Source of the DNA: Patagioenas fasciata
Lineage: Eukaryota > Chordata > Aves > Columbiformes > Columbidae
Assembly (NCBI RefSeq): GCF_037038585.1
Contig: NC_092524.1
Span: 71,572,552-71,636,551, forward strand
Length of the DNA stretch: 64,000 nucleotides
Direction: 5' to 3'
Shown: positions 10,166 through 22,848 of the stretch, one piece after another
How positions within the stretch are numbered: the first letter of the stretch is position 1
Layout: each line of letters starts with the position of its first letter
Notes under the pieces: model-generated
Databases searched by the model: none
Seen by the model: only the letters and a program-made list of their open reading frames with translations
What the model was told of the DNA's origin: nothing
Translations under genes and position numbers: made by a program

Positions 10166-11611
10166 GAGGACGGATGGGCTGCTGGGCTCTTCAGTGACAG
10201 CATCCAGGGCGAGGAAGGAAATCTTGGCTATACTTGGGTGATATCTGTGTCTGTGTTCTGTGTGTATCTGGGAAAATGTGTTCTGGGGAACTCAGACTGC
10301 CAATGAGTCAAAAATGGCCTGGTTATCCAAAAAACGCAAACGCTCCAGTGGCCGTATCAACAGCTGTACTGAAGATGGTGCAAAATACTTTTTTCTCCAC
10401 TCAACTGTAGCCTTCACAAGAAAAAAGGAAGTGTCAGGTTCCTCTCCAGCTTTGTTCTGAAGGGCTTTTCCTCTTTCAGCTGGATGTCTGCTGCCACCGT
10501 TTCACCGCGGTTGCCCCGTCTTCTGCTACAGAAGTACCAGACAGACAGAAGGAATCCCGAGCGGTCTGCCCGTACAAGGTACGGCTAGGACGCGTGTCTG
10601 CACTTTTCCTGAGGTACTTGTAGAGTGGACTTTAAAGTTAACATTAAGAATGCACCGACTCTCCTTCTATATTTTTAATACGAAATATTTTACCAGGAGT
10701 ACTAAAAATAAGGTCTGTTCTGGAGCACGGTACACCTGTGCAGAGCTCACCTCCCTCTGGTTATTTTCTCTTCCTGAAAGCGTAATCTTCTGTTTCTATG
10801 GGCTTACTATTGAATGATACTATGGAAATGATTTTGTACTAAAAGAGGAAAGGAGGTGTTTGTAAGAGTTCAGATGTCCAGAAGAAACAACCTGATTCAA
10901 TGACAAATGCTTTGTTCTTTTTCACTCAATAGGTTTTTAAAATATCTTAGAATAGTACTCAAAAAGCTGACAGAGATACAGGCACCTGGGCAAATCGGTT
11001 TTGTTCTGCGTGTTTGCCAGGTGTTCCCAAGAAGCACTTTCAGCCTCGTAACTGGTGGCGGTGAGTCCATGTGTGGTTTGGATGAGTTATTGTTTCAATA
11101 GTGACTTTTTTCTCTTAACCTACAGTGTGTAGTTCTGACTTCAGTTGGTAAGAAATCTTCCAAAACGGCAGCATTCCTCATTCCAAGAAGCTGCATTTTA
11201 TGAACCTGCCCTCCGAGTGGATCTTCCCAGGTGATGTAGTGGGCAGTGGCCGCATCAACAACAGGACTGTTCATTTTCTTTGAAACAACCAACCAAAGTC
11301 CATTTCCTTCCGCAGAGCCCAGCACAGCAGGCCTGGCAAAGGTTGGTGGCACCGCTGGGCTTTGGGTTCCCGGTTGCGACAGTCGAGCTGTCACGGTCAC
11401 AGAAACGTGTTCCCCTGTGTGCTGCAGTGCAGCCAAAAGTGTTCGTGAGTCTGACGCTCCTTTTTCGTAGCCTTATGCTGCACTGCAGGAATGGGGATAT
11501 TTATTTATTTTTTAAAGTAAACCCATGTCTTCTATCTCACTGATTTTCCTATCAATGAAACTTAAATTTACATGTTGACTTCCATAGTTAAGAGTAATTG
11601 TTAAGTAGGTG
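10166..11611. other. Single-copy DNA, nothing recognised
   Basis: Mixed-composition DNA with only short frames. I see no conserved protein, RNA gene or clear repeat in it. Confidence 0.4.
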
Positions 11612-11975
11612 CAGCTGTGTGCACAAGCACAGGCACGTCGCGAGAAGAGCCAGAGGCCACCAATGTAATTGCAAAGAGCAAGTTTATTTTGGTTACCTCT
11701 CTACAGGGGGATCTCCATAGCCACACCTGAGCTCCCAGGCAGAGGCGGCGTAAGCGGGGACGCAGGCGCTGGTCAGTTCAGCCCTGCTGGAAGATCGCTG
11801 GGCCTGCTGAGCTCGCCTGTATTTCACGGCTTCAGGCAGGCGCAGCCTCCCGCTCTTTCTCACAACAAAGCAGGAATCTCAGACACAGTGATAAGGTGTC
11901 CAGAGTTTCTCCCAGGCCTGTGTTATCTAACACAGGGGTTCTACTTGTCAAGCACACAAGGTCAGTAAAACAATT
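11612..11975 (-). mobile_element. Possible solo LTR, minus strand
   Basis: On the minus strand there is an AATAAACTTGCTCTTTGC motif, typical of an LTR polyadenylation signal and R/U5 start, followed by a GGTGGCCTCTGGC-type stretch and CA-rich DNA. The boundaries are approximate because no target duplication was found by eye. The family is uncertain. Confidence 0.35.
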
Positions 11976-12660
11976 AGTGTGATGTATGTGTTTTCTTTAT
12001 ACCCCAGCTGCGGGTCACTTGAGCGTGTTTAGCTTTCTCCTCCTCGCCAATCTTCCGCAATTCCCGTACAGCAGCATATAATTTATTAGGTGTACTTAAG
12101 CAGATGGGTATTTGTTCTAAAAACTGAAAAAGAGAGGCAACTGGATGCGATGAGTGTTTCCCCAATATCTGACAGCGTGCTCTGACGTACTTTGTTTCTG
12201 TCTGCCTCTCAGTGGCGCTTTTCCCTGGCAGGTCGGGGTGTCCCTCGTGCTTGAGCCGTGCAGCTGGCCACGTGTCACTGCTCATCGTGCCACACGCCAA
12301 GTGTGAATCGATAGCTCTGTCTAAATATACATAAATGTAATAATATGATTGTAACAATATGCCAACATCTGCAAGTCTAGAAAGATATTTGTGTCCAAAG
12401 AGAAGGCTAAACAGGTGCGTAAGTATAAATGGATATTCTAGATAATAAGTGGTGATATATATAAGCATAAACAGATATTCTGTATAAGTTTAAGCAGATA
12501 TATACATGTAAATGCATACGCAAGTGTGTAGATGTCTAAGTAGATATATATTACAGTGGAAATAGATGATATATATGAATCAAATATATTCCCTAAATAC
12601 ATACGTATGTGTAAAAAGAGACATAGGTGTCAATGTCAGTGATGTACAAGGTTTTTAAAA
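11976..12660. repeat. AT-rich degenerate repeat
   Basis: Repeated words such as GTAAGCAGATATATA and CATAAACAGATATTCT recur irregularly. A stretch near 12305-12390 resembles the AT-rich end of the U unit (about 41885-41945: GATATCTCCGTCTAAAC, then a TCTGTAGATCTGGAAAG word), so this is a diverged relative of the unit boundary. Confidence 0.4.
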
Positions 12661-13177
12661 TGCAAAGAAATTCTGTTTATAGAAAGGATTAAAAAACTCA
12701 TCCTTACCCGGAAATGTCTCTGGCGGGTGCACTTGAGGGAAAGGCCTGAGCTGCCCCCAGGGAGCAGAACGGCACCCGCACCTGGTCAGCGGTGGGAGCA
12801 GGGGCTGGGGGGCTCTGTGTGCGAGCCAGACGCTTCGTTCCATAACTGCGGCAGCCGGGTAGCTGCTGCGAGCTCTCTGCTGAGTGACTGACTGTGTGGT
12901 GATGGTTTTTACTACTCACAGGGCACTGGGCGAGCCCAATTTAGTTTTCTTGTAATCTAACTTAAGTAAAAGCGTACTGAATAGCATTAATCACCCGACT
13001 TACAAGGCTGTGTGTCGTCTTTGTGTTTGTGGCTTGTTTTTTTTTTTTTTTGTTTGAGTACGCTCTCTGCTTCATGTTGCTGGGAAAACCGTGTGCTGTA
13101 AAGTTCTGCTCATATTTACCAAAAGCAGCTACAGGTTACACTGGACATCTGTGAGATCAGGTGTGGTTTGTACTTCG

Positions 13178-13262
13178 CAGGGAAAGAAACAGAAAACAGG
13201 AAAAGAAATAGAACGAGAATTAATAGAAGTAGAAATAATAGAAATAGATGGGGTCGAATAGA
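13178..13262 (+). repeat. Purine-rich AGAAATAGA simple repeat
   Basis: Imperfect tandem words GAAATAGAA/GAATTAATAG run just upstream of the octamer promoter. Confidence 0.5.
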
Positions 13263-13287
13263 AACAGAACAGAGCAGAGCGTCGTGC

Positions 13288-13870
13288 CGGATATGCAAAT
13301 CTCCTCGGGGCTTGGGCAGGGAGGTGAGTAGGCGGGGAGAATGCAAATTGAGATTCGAAGCCTGCAAATCAGATTGCGAGAGATAAGAGGAGGGGCGGGG
13401 CGCGTGGGAACGACAGGCGGGGCGAGGATGGGGCGGAGAAATGCAAATCAGAGGCGTGGCTACGCAAATAGGGCACTAGAGAGCTCGAACGGGCCGCCGG
13501 GAGGTTCCGCCGAGGAGGGTTCTCTGGGTGGGGTGGTTCTCTAGAGCGGATTCTCTGTTCCGCGTTGTCCCGGGTGACTCGTTTGCTGTGGGTGATCCCG
13601 GGTGGTCACCCCGGTGCAGGTCACCCCCGCACGCACCCGCACGTTCAGCCCCGGTTCCGCGCATGCGCGGTGGCGCCCCGGTGCTCCCGCGGTGCACCGC
13701 CCGCCGGGTGTCGCTGGTGCTGCCGCCCGGTGGCCACAGCGCGGTACTGCAGCCCGGCGCGGGGAGTGCGGCATCGGGCTCAAACCAGAGCTCAAGCCCT
13801 GCGCTTGTGGGACGGCCTAGTAGAGCTGGGCTTCGGTTTGGAGGAGTTTTAATGCACGTGTTAAATTCCA
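13288..13870 (+). promoter_or_regulatory. CpG promoter with octamer (POU) sites, GC boxes and NRF1 site
   Basis: Three perfect ATGCAAAT octamers lie at 13293-13300, 13341-13348 and 13441-13448, plus near-matches at 13362 (CTGCAAAT) and 13462 (ACGCAAAT). They are interspersed with GGGGCGGGG and GGCGGGG boxes. A perfect NRF1-type CGCGCATGCGCG lies at 13658-13669 and a CTCF-like motif follows. This looks like a CpG-island promoter responsive to POU factors. No downstream coding exon was recognised. Confidence 0.6.
13716..13752 (-). promoter_or_regulatory. Composite CTCF-like motif
   Basis: On the minus strand TGCAGTACC precedes GGCCACCGGGCGGCAGCACC with the same spacing as the other sites. This is one of the better core matches in the window and sits in single-copy DNA, so it is not just a copy within the B or U repeats. 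Confidence 0.6.
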
Positions 13871-16800
13871 GAGGAAAACTTTGTCTAGTCAGTTAATTGA
13901 TACGGTTTTAGTGGCATGTTTTACATGTTAATATACAAAGCAGGGTTACAGTGTTCTGTAACATGCATAGGAGGACGTATATTTAAGACAATTCTAGATG
14001 TAAACAAGCATTATGGTTCTTATTGGGATATTTTGGCATCTAAACTCTTAAATGGGGGAAAACGTGTGAAGCTCCTGCTAGAACCGCTGCAGGGTGGTGA
14101 AGAATGAATGTGGGACAGATCACGTTTAGATGCTTCACTCCTGTCACTTTCAGTCCATAAGGAAGCCAAATAACATGTTTGTGATTTATAAACGTTACTT
14201 TAATGTTCATGGTTTTTGCAGGTCACACATCCCAGGGTCTCAGCTGCTGCAGTTCACATAATGTACAGTGAACAGGAGGCGCTGGGTGTCCCCAAAGCGC
14301 GCTTCAAATCTGTAGGGTACTCTTACCTGGAACCCTCATTTGACATTTACCATCTTTGGTTTTCTGAGTGTATTCAACTAAGTAGTAGTTTATTTTTAAT
14401 GCATCATATTCAATTTATGTTAAAACACTTTCTTTCTAATCTGTGAAAGTATGCAACATGACTCAATATGTTTGAATTGTAATTATTTGCCAGGTGACAC
14501 GTAGTGGAAATAATCTTTATTATGATAGTGATGTTTTTCTCAAGTATTTTGCTAAGAAAAGCGAATTTCTCAGATTAAATGGGTAGAAGTCAGCCAATAC
14601 CTTTTTCAAAGAATGTGAGTTTGTCTCTACCTCTGTGACTAGTTGGAAGTATTCAGGTGTACATAATGTATACATTAAAAACAAATAAAGGCATCACTGA
14701 TGTTCTGTTGTTGTGTATGGGTGTTTTTTCCTGTTGCTTCATAGTGGTCCAGACAAACTAAACAGAACACAACAGCAGAGTATGAGTCAGTGCACCTGGA
14801 GCTGGATCGTGTCATCTTGATCTTTATCACAAGAGACGTGTGATTCAATCACACTAAAAGAACATTACCAAATTGATATATGTCCACCTGTAAAATAATC
14901 GCTACATGCTTCGGTACAGTCTGTGTAGTTATGACAACATAATTTAGATAGCAGCAATTTTTAACCTGTTTTTTCCCTGGTAAATAATTTGTGAAGATAG
15001 AATGGAAGAAAAAGATTAACAAAAGTTTCACTAAATAATTGTGTTCATAAAAAAAAAAAATAGATTTTGTTATGATTTCCATTCAATTTCTGATCTGTTT
15101 ACTTTTGTTTTACAGTTATCTCAAAATTCCTGGATACAGAGCAACTGCTTTCCATTTCGGCACAGGTTCCAAAGCAGGATAAGGTATGTTTCAAAATGCA
15201 CCTTAGATGAGCAGTTACCTGGCTATATAGAAGTGTGGCACCTATGCATGATATGGTAGGAAAAAGACTGCGCCTTACAAAGACACGGACTAATGTTGTC
15301 ATAGTCTGAGAGTGTATCTTATTGTACAGCAGCAGGAGATTCTATAGGAGAACGTTAGAAACATTTGGGTTTGCTTCAATATCACGTTTATCTTAATTTA
15401 TACAAACTGACTGCAAAAGCTGTTGACTTTTTCATCACTCCCCACTCTCATTCTCTGTAAATGTTCATCCTGTTTGACAGTACCAGGATGAGAGAGGAAT
15501 TTTCTTCACATCAGCATAAAAGGAAAAAGTGTTAACAGACATTTACTCTCTTATTTTTGGAGGTTAATACAATTTTTAATAGCCAAAAGAAAATTAGGCA
15601 TCTTTCTTACTAGAAATTAAATACTTTCTTAGCTTTTAGGTAAGACAAATTAAGATAAATCAGTCTCTATTGTCTAGAAAGATCATTTTGAAAATGGTTC
15701 TTAAGAAGCACTCTTGACCTGGCTCGGCTGTGCTTGTAATGCAGATAAACCTGTATCGATCACTGAGTCAGCTGTGTGAACACGCGAGGTCAGCGATGGG
15801 ACGTGGCTGTCGGTTCCCGTGACACAGACGCTGCACGAGCCAAGCGCAGGTTTTTTGTGCAGATGTTCCGTGTTCCCCCTGCACAGCACCGGACAGAAAA
15901 CGAAGCACGTCCTGGCAGAGCATCAGCCAGAACAGTGTCTGGCAGCCCCTTCTGCGGGCGGTTCTCACCTCGGCCCGTGCTTTTCTGCTGGGCTGTGAAT
16001 GCAAGGAGCAGCAATGTAGTGAAGAACTGATTCCTGTGAAGTTTTCCCAGGGTCCTGTCTTAGGGATTAAAAGAGTGCCCTGCTCTTATCTGTCACCTTC
16101 AATCACATGTCTTACCAGGTGCACCAAAATGAAATGTGGATAAAAGCGCTTATTGCTAAAAGCATAAATAGACAATAGAGCTATAAATGCTTATAACAAG
16201 ATAGTTTCCTTGAAGGACAAGCAATAGTTGGTGTGTTGATGTTAAAGCTTCATCAGGAAGGCATTTTCTTGCTCAGCGCAGGTTCAGTCTGTGAGCGCGT
16301 TGTGCCCCGTGTTGCAGCCCCTGGAGCCTCAGGAGCTGGTGAACAGGGGAGGCTCCGTCACAGAGCGCCCGGGAGAGCTACTGAATGTTCTTCAGGTTCA
16401 TGTTCCTTACAGCCCCCTCTTTCCCCCTCAGGATTTATAGAGAATTTCACCTCTGAAGTCTTCTGGGAGCTGGAGACAGACAGAATCTTTGCCTTGAAAA
16501 TCACTCCAGTGATCACTTCAGGATCTTTCAGGGAGAGATTTTGTTCATCAGACCTTGTCTTGTATATTGATCTGTACGTTAACACGTGCACTACAAATAT
16601 CAAACCAAGATAAACACGTGTAGCTCACTACTGGATCTGGGTTAGACCAGACACAGCAGTAACCGCTGTGCGCCTGAGGCAGCGGAACCTCAGCTTTTTT
16701 CTACCAAGCATATTGTAACCGTTCCATTATAAGTTGCATTTGCCTGCTGTACCTGAGTAGGATATTTCTGCCAATGCGTTGGAGGCTTCTGCTTGCCTGT

Positions 16801-17329
16801 GTTCGTGCTGGTGTGCCAGCATCCTAGGGACTTACAACTTTGTCACCTCTCCGTGTCTTCTCGCGGGCTGACTTGACTGCTTCCTCAATGACTTATCTAA
16901 TGCCAGTTAAAGCAATCAGGTACAGGCTCGGTCAAGGTTGTAGTAAATGCAGAAAAATCTCTTTAATGACACATCAGAAAGCTGAAAGTTTGTTGCTCCC
17001 AGCTTTCATTGCAGAGATCTGTAACACGAAGGAAAGATCAGGTGTGTGACTAAAGCTGGCTGGATGTCTTCGTGTATACAGAGGACCATGCACACCGAAC
17101 TTGTAACTGCGCTGTTTCCAATCGCAACTGGCCACAATATAGCAGAGCATGTTATCAATGTTAATTCAAGAGCTAACTCCGTTGCTTTTATTAAATGCTG
17201 GATTGACCTATTCAGTGTGTTCCCCTCTCCATACAAGTTTTCATTGCAGAACGTCCCCAGCTGTCCGTGTGTGGGGAGGTGACTCCGATTCAGGTCCCCT
17301 TAGTTAGAAAAGAGTATATGGGGTACTCA
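13871..17329. other. Single-copy AT-rich DNA, nothing recognised
   Basis: Frames are short and unconvincing on both strands. A GC-richer patch at 15760-16000 and 16290-16440 has no recognisable product. Confidence 0.4.
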
Positions 17330-17830
17330 AGGACCATAAACAAAAAAACCCCAACACCTTTTATTTTGCAGCTTGGCCCAATTAGCAGGAAGATTTACGC
17401 TACTTAAGCCAAATTGGTGAACAGTTTAACAGCCAAAGGGTTTACACAAAGGAGTTTTGTGGCTCTAAGCCTTAGGTTATACTGCTCATAGAGGGAGAGG
17501 AGATGAAATAAGGGTGTAGGAAAGGAAAAGAGAAGCAAAGAAGGAGAACGAAAGGCCCGTCCCCTCCCATGTCAGCCCGCGGCCTCTGTCTGCGGGCCTC
17601 GGCTGGTGTTGGGATGTAAATCGCGATTCACCTTCTCCTGAGTGCCCCATCTGCTGCTGGACACGGTGTCCATACGGGATTGTTTTCGCTCTGAGTGACC
17701 CATCGCTGCGGGATGAGCTGTTGTTGCCATAATGTCTGAGACATAATTCTGTTGAGTCTCTGGCGCAGGAGGCAGATGGTGCTTGTCTGAAAAACCCCCA
17801 GTTTCAATCACTACAAGTGTTCATGGTTTG
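17330..17830 (-). mobile_element. Possible LTR fragment, minus strand
   Basis: On the minus strand an AATAAAAGGTGTTGGGG word resembles an LTR polyadenylation signal and R region, preceded by several hundred bases of U3-like mixed DNA. No partner LTR, primer site or target duplication was found, so this is a weak call. Confidence 0.25.
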
Positions 17831-20142
17831 TTCAACATGAACGTTCTCTCATCCTAAGGGGGACTGTCAACTGGCAATCTTGGTGAGATGCGTTACTGGA
17901 GAAATCGTGTCATCGGTGAAATCAAGTGCTTCGTCTTATGAAATCTGTGTATATAAGCAAATTAAAGGTATCTGGACAAAACAAAACATCCTTAAGAGAC
18001 CCTCCTGTCTCAGTCATTCTGGCCGGGGTCTGAGTGGCTGGAACATGAGGGTGGGCAGGATCAGGGCAGTGAGCAGCAGGGAACACCAAGAGTCACTCAT
18101 CCTTTCTTCTCAGGACAGCACCGCACTGTGATCATCTGCAGTGCTCAGAATCCTGTGATTTAACAGCACAAATTCTTCTATCATGCAATAGTTCCCACAT
18201 CTGGTATCTTCTCAGCCAGGAACAAGATGGGTTTAGGGAGGGGATTGCAGATGTAAAGCGTTACCCGCAGTGTGTGGAAAGAAGATGCTCAGAGCCATGA
18301 ACTGGTTGAGAACTGGGGGTCCCCGGTCTGCAGTTGGTGTTTTGTCTGCTCATCAGACACTGGCGCTAAGTGCTCAAGCAAACTTTCCTTTCCACAGTCA
18401 GGCCCACCTGGGAGTTGGTTGAATGCATGAGCTGTCTTTAAAGAACACGTGAATTTATCTGATTCTCCGCTGGATTTTTTTCCCCCGTAGCTTTATGCCA
18501 CCAGATTTGTTGCATTAATATGTTACTTACATAATTCCCTGCAGACCCACCTCTCAAGCCTCTTGTCATGTTACTTACCTGACACATTCGATGCCTATAC
18601 ATCTCAGTAACAGTGTGCATCTTTGTACAACACAAACATGTGCGTGTGTGTATGCACATAAAGGTATGTAATTTGGGTCAAATCTTTATTTGCTGTATGT
18701 AGGTATGATAACACAACTTGCAGAAAAACACAACCTACCAATGAAAACAAGTTTCAGCTCTGCCCATGGGTGTTTTACCCGGATGACTGTTGATTGTTCA
18801 CCGTTACCCACCGGCGTCCTTTAAAACTCACAAAGGTATTGGGACTAGATTTGTTTTTTCATAACATGTTTGTATACTTAATGTATAATACATTAATAAA
18901 GTGCACATTATACAGTAATTTAATCAACAAAATAATTTCAGTGGAGATTTCTGGAAGTAAATGAAGGTATAACTGACGTATTTTATAGCTGCCCAATTTG
19001 TAGTTAATATGGTCAAAAATGTGCGATTACATGCAGTTATGTTGTGTGTAGATGTGCAGTTGTATACCTTGCTGATAAGTGCATCCTATTGTGGGTATTT
19101 TCATAAGAATTGATATGGGAAAATGAATCCAGGTGGTGTTTCTTCCACTCCCCCCTCCTATATTGTTGTGTTTGCTCTTTAGAAACTGTTTCTGATAATA
19201 CGGCAAGTTGTTATTGTTGGTTTGAATTCCCTGTAGATCACTGAAATGAAACACACATAGCTTCATTTCAGCAGGTTTAATACAAATGAATGGGAGATAT
19301 CAGGAGACCCTGAGGGAAATGTATCACATGAACTACTTGTGAGACCATTTAAAACTATTTATTATGTGCTAACTACACTTATTTTGTCCAATTAATAGCT
19401 AATTGCACGCTTTCTTAAAGCTATCTTTCTGTTGAGTTATGGCTCCTTACAGAAATAACCCAAAGCACACTGATCCAGTGTCCTTCTTGAGCCAAAAAAC
19501 CCTCACAAAGTGTGTTTTATTAAACATGACTACAAACATATAGGCATTTATCAGTAAGGGTGGCCTTCATATTTACTGATTTTTATGGGTGAATTATCTA
19601 CACAAAGTGACACAATGCATTAATTCTGTAATGCAGAATGGTTACTTTTAGTCCGTTCCTTGCGTTTCCAGCAGAACTGTCTGTTCTGTGTTGTCCTTGC
19701 TGCGGGTCGGTTGCTCTGCCGTCTGGTTCAGGAGACTCACTGAGGGTAATGTCGCATGTCAATTTTATGGACATTCTTTCTAGAAACTCTGTGGGGTTTC
19801 TATTAACGTGAGGGCCTAGGGGAATTAGAGTTGCATTTGATGTATTGATAAAACACACTTGATTCCATAGCTGTATGTTTAGTTCATTCTCTTGTGAAGC
19901 TTTCTTATGAGCTGTTGGCATTTGAGCTGTGTGTCCTGTGTCTGATAGCAGAATTTGACCTGAGATGACGGTATAAACTTGGAATTTGCTTCAAATAAAT
20001 ATGTGCATTTGCCTGTATCTGGCAGAGATGATTGCATTTTATGAGTAACCTCCTATCCTGATGTATGGAGTATGAACTTTATGAGCTTGCTTTGTTTCTC
20101 CAAGTTGTGTAAAGTGACAGTATGTGCTGTGCAACAGTTAAA
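17831..20142. other. Single-copy DNA, nothing recognised
   Basis: AT-rich with scattered short frames; no domain, RNA gene or tandem repeat identified. Confidence 0.4.
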
Positions 20143-20469
20143 TCAGTGTCTCTTTTCAGAATAGTGTGTAAAGTATTGAACAAGACCCGTGAGCGTGTTC
20201 ATTGTCTGTACAAACTCTGACACCGTGTCGGTGCTGGATTTGCTGCTCTCATTGCCCACGCCTGCACTCTGTCTGATGATGGTGAGTTTCTCCATTGATG
20301 ACATGATCATGGCCAGATAAAGACCCTCCTGGTGGAGAATAGCTGTTTGGTCTGGTTCCCCAACTGCTAAGCCCACGCGACGACTTTTTTTGGTCTCCGT
20401 AGGCTTTAGGTGGGTGTCTCTGGTCTGTCATTGCTGCTTTTGTGCTGATCTTCTTTCTGTCTCCATTCA
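20143..20469 (-). pseudogene. Decayed host-gene exon, probably terminal
   Basis: Reading the minus strand from 20469, protein-like sequence begins NGDRKKISTKAAMTDQRH and reaches a run of seven A bases. It continues convincingly only after a change of frame, as SRRVGLAVGEPDQTAILHQE and then a methionine- and serine-rich stretch ending YFTHYSEKRH and a TGA. The pattern suggests a once-coding exon with one frameshift at the A run. Its reading phase (two leading bases) fits the trailing base of the exon-like segment at 20749-20868. I do not recognise the protein. Confidence 0.4.
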
Positions 20470-20748
20470 CTGGAATCACATCCTCCATTCAACTGCTGCA
20501 AGTCTGCACAGCCAGTCTGTTCAAGACAGCCAGTTTAAGCGTATTCTATTCAAAAGAAAGAAGTCTTTGGACACTCTGAGTTTACAGCTCTGTTCCGAAA
20601 GGGCACAAGTTAATACAGGTGGATCAACATTATGTAAATGCCATAGGACAAAATGTGGCTACTGTTGTTTATCTGCTACAATTTCTGCAGCATTTTCAGA
20701 CAATTTTAGAAGTAGACTCTTGTAAGGAATCCAGGATCTTGTGCTTAC

Positions 20749-20868
20749 CTGCATATTGCTCATTCTGCACATTGTCTTCAATTAATGCTGACCTGAGGTA
20801 TTTATCTGCAGTACAACACAGTGTAGATACTAAATCAGGTCTGGAAGCCATCTCAGGAGATGTATTAG
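20749..20868 (-). pseudogene. Exon-like segment of the same unidentified gene
   Basis: A 120-base open segment on the minus strand lies between an AG acceptor and a GTAAGC donor. It encodes about 39 residues (NTSPEMASRPDLVSTL, then a Tyr-Leu-Arg-containing helix-like stretch), with two leading and one trailing base, so it preserves frame and joins in phase to the segment downstream at 20469. The acceptor's pyrimidine tract is only moderate. The gene is unidentified. Confidence 0.35.
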
Positions 20869-22079
20869 CTCATAATTACATCAAAAATAGAAGGAATGCT
20901 ACTTCCTTGTTTCCTGTGCTTATTGTAATAAGGCACATATGTGGTAGCAAGAGTTCGTGACCCCCATACTTCATATGCTTATAGCAGTGTACAAATAAGT
21001 TATTAAAATTAAACTGGCTTTCAGATCTTCTGTTTTAATTACTTTTCCAATTTGAGTCTTTGTGTTTTTCTTTATCACTGGAGTCCAACCCCACTCACTG
21101 TCCCGCGACTGGGGACTCCAGACAAGGCGACACAGACGTGGGGGTGGCTGCACAGTGGAGCTCAGCCGACTTGAGAACCACTCAGCTGGTGTGAGGATCA
21201 GACACGAACAAAGCAACTTTGCTTTTTAAATGATGAGGATGATGTGCTTTGTTTTGGAAGACATCAGATTTTGAATGTTTAAGGAAGCTGTAACTACCTC
21301 GATGTTTCCTTCTTACCGCAGTCGGATTTCTGGTTCTGTCTGTCGAGTTGTGCTCCTCTCCCGCACCAAGTGGTGATCGTGGGGCTCAGGGTGAGGGGGG
21401 GCAGGGAGGGCGGGGGTGTCCGTGGACTTGAATAAGTTTTGTTTGGGGTTTTTTAGACGCCTCTGTTGACACATTGTATAAAAACTGATTGCTGCAGTGC
21501 TAATGAATGAACAGGATGATAAGCAACAGATTTGAGAACCTGTTTGGGTTTTGGTTTATTGAAAAATTATTATTTAACTCAAAAAGCAATAAGATCTTGC
21601 AGTGGTCTTCTAATACTTACTGGTAGCTTTTTAATGTACTGGTTTGGAACTTTGAGATTATATTTGATATGAAGTGGCTGTTCCATCGTGGAATATTGCA
21701 GGAGTAAACTCTTGCATTTCAGCATTCCTGGCAGATCTGCAGCTTGATAAAGACCTGAGGCTGTTTAGTTTAATCAGACTTTTGTAGATCCCACCTTCAC
21801 TGTTCAAAGCACTGGCTGTCAATGTGTTTTCTGGTGTTGTCACTTCTTTCTGAACAAAGACGACAGAGGTACACAGCTCTACTGGTATTGTCTGTTTTAT
21901 TTAAACATGGAACTTTAACTTGAAAGCTTAGAAAGCTGTGGTCTGTGGTATATCTTTGTAATGTTTGTAAATTCTTATGCAGATACTCTTATGCCAACCA
22001 GCACGAACTTTTGTGAGTGTGAACTGCTGTGCAGTTAGAAAGAAGAAAGGTGTGTGAGCTAAACCAGCAGGAAGGCTGC
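20869..22079. other. Mostly featureless, one possible minus-strand coding remnant
   Basis: A minus-strand frame at 21658-21843 (containing GGIYKSLIKLNSLRSLSS) looks somewhat protein-like and might belong to the gene fragment at 20.1-20.9 kb. A region near 21060-21220 resembles LTR U5 DNA on the minus strand but is too short to call. The rest is unremarkable. Confidence 0.3.
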
Positions 22080-22848
22080 AGCCGTGTAACCTGGGGGGCG
22101 CAAACGGCACGAAACGGGCTGCAGCGGCGGAGCCCTCGGTCCCGGGCTGTCCCGGGCAGGCGGCGGAGCCCTCGGTCCCGGGCAGACGCAGCCTGAAAGC
22201 TCCCGGCCCCGCCCTGCGGGCGGACAGCGCCGCTCTGCGGCCGCCGGTGGCTCCGGGACGGGAGGCGAGGGGCGGGGGGGCCAGTGCCGGAGGCGGGGGG
22301 GGGGGGACGCAGCCCGGTGGCGGACGCGGACGGGATTGGCTCCTGCGCGGGATGGGCGGGGACACGCTGCGTAAGTGCGCGGGCCGCGGAGCGCGTGCCG
22401 GCGGTGCGGCGGCTGGAGCAGCGCGCGAGGAACGGCGGGGCCGGCGGTGAGCGAGGGGCGGGCGCACAGCGGGGAGACTGGACGGGGCGGCCCGGGACCG
22501 GCTGAGGGGCGAGGCTGGAGGGTGACAGACGGGCTGGTTTCGGAAGGAGGAAGGCGAGGGGCAGCCAGCCGCAACAGCGCGGCCCCAGGCCGGGGCGAGG
22601 GGGAAACACGCGGGCGGCTGTGAGGGAAGGGAGCCCCGCGCTGAGCGCTGCGCGGGGCTCGGGCGGGGCCGTGGGGCGGAGGGGGAGCCCCCGTAGTGAC
22701 ACAGGACAGAGGGAGGAAAGCGAGCGGGAGGGGGCAGCGGCGGGTCGGGAGCGCCAAGGGGGGGCGCGAGGGGCGGGGGGGGCCGGGAACGGAGGGAGCG
22801 GCGGAGGAACCTGAGGGCGGGACGGCGCGGGAGGAGCTTAGGCGGGAA
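22080..22848 (+). promoter_or_regulatory. CpG island, putative promoter
   Basis: Very CpG-rich, with long G runs (eleven or more Gs near 22296), a GATTGG inverted CCAAT box near 22335 and a GGGCGGGG box near 22353. Donor-like sites occur (GCG/TAAGTG near 22371 and GCG/GTGAGC near 22446). It also contains a short internal duplication of a CCCTCGGTCCCGGGC word near 22131 and 22170. It probably starts a plus-strand transcript whose next exon begins at 23751. Confidence 0.55.

Noticed and set aside
9408-10197. Overlapping open frames of more than 200 codons rich in Leu, Pro, Ser and Phe
   Set aside because: They are by-products of the polypyrimidine tract: three frames are open at once, and there are no domain features.
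21060-21220. Minus-strand U5-like DNA, possible LTR fragment
   Set aside because: Too short, with no polyadenylation signal, primer site or target duplication that I could confirm.
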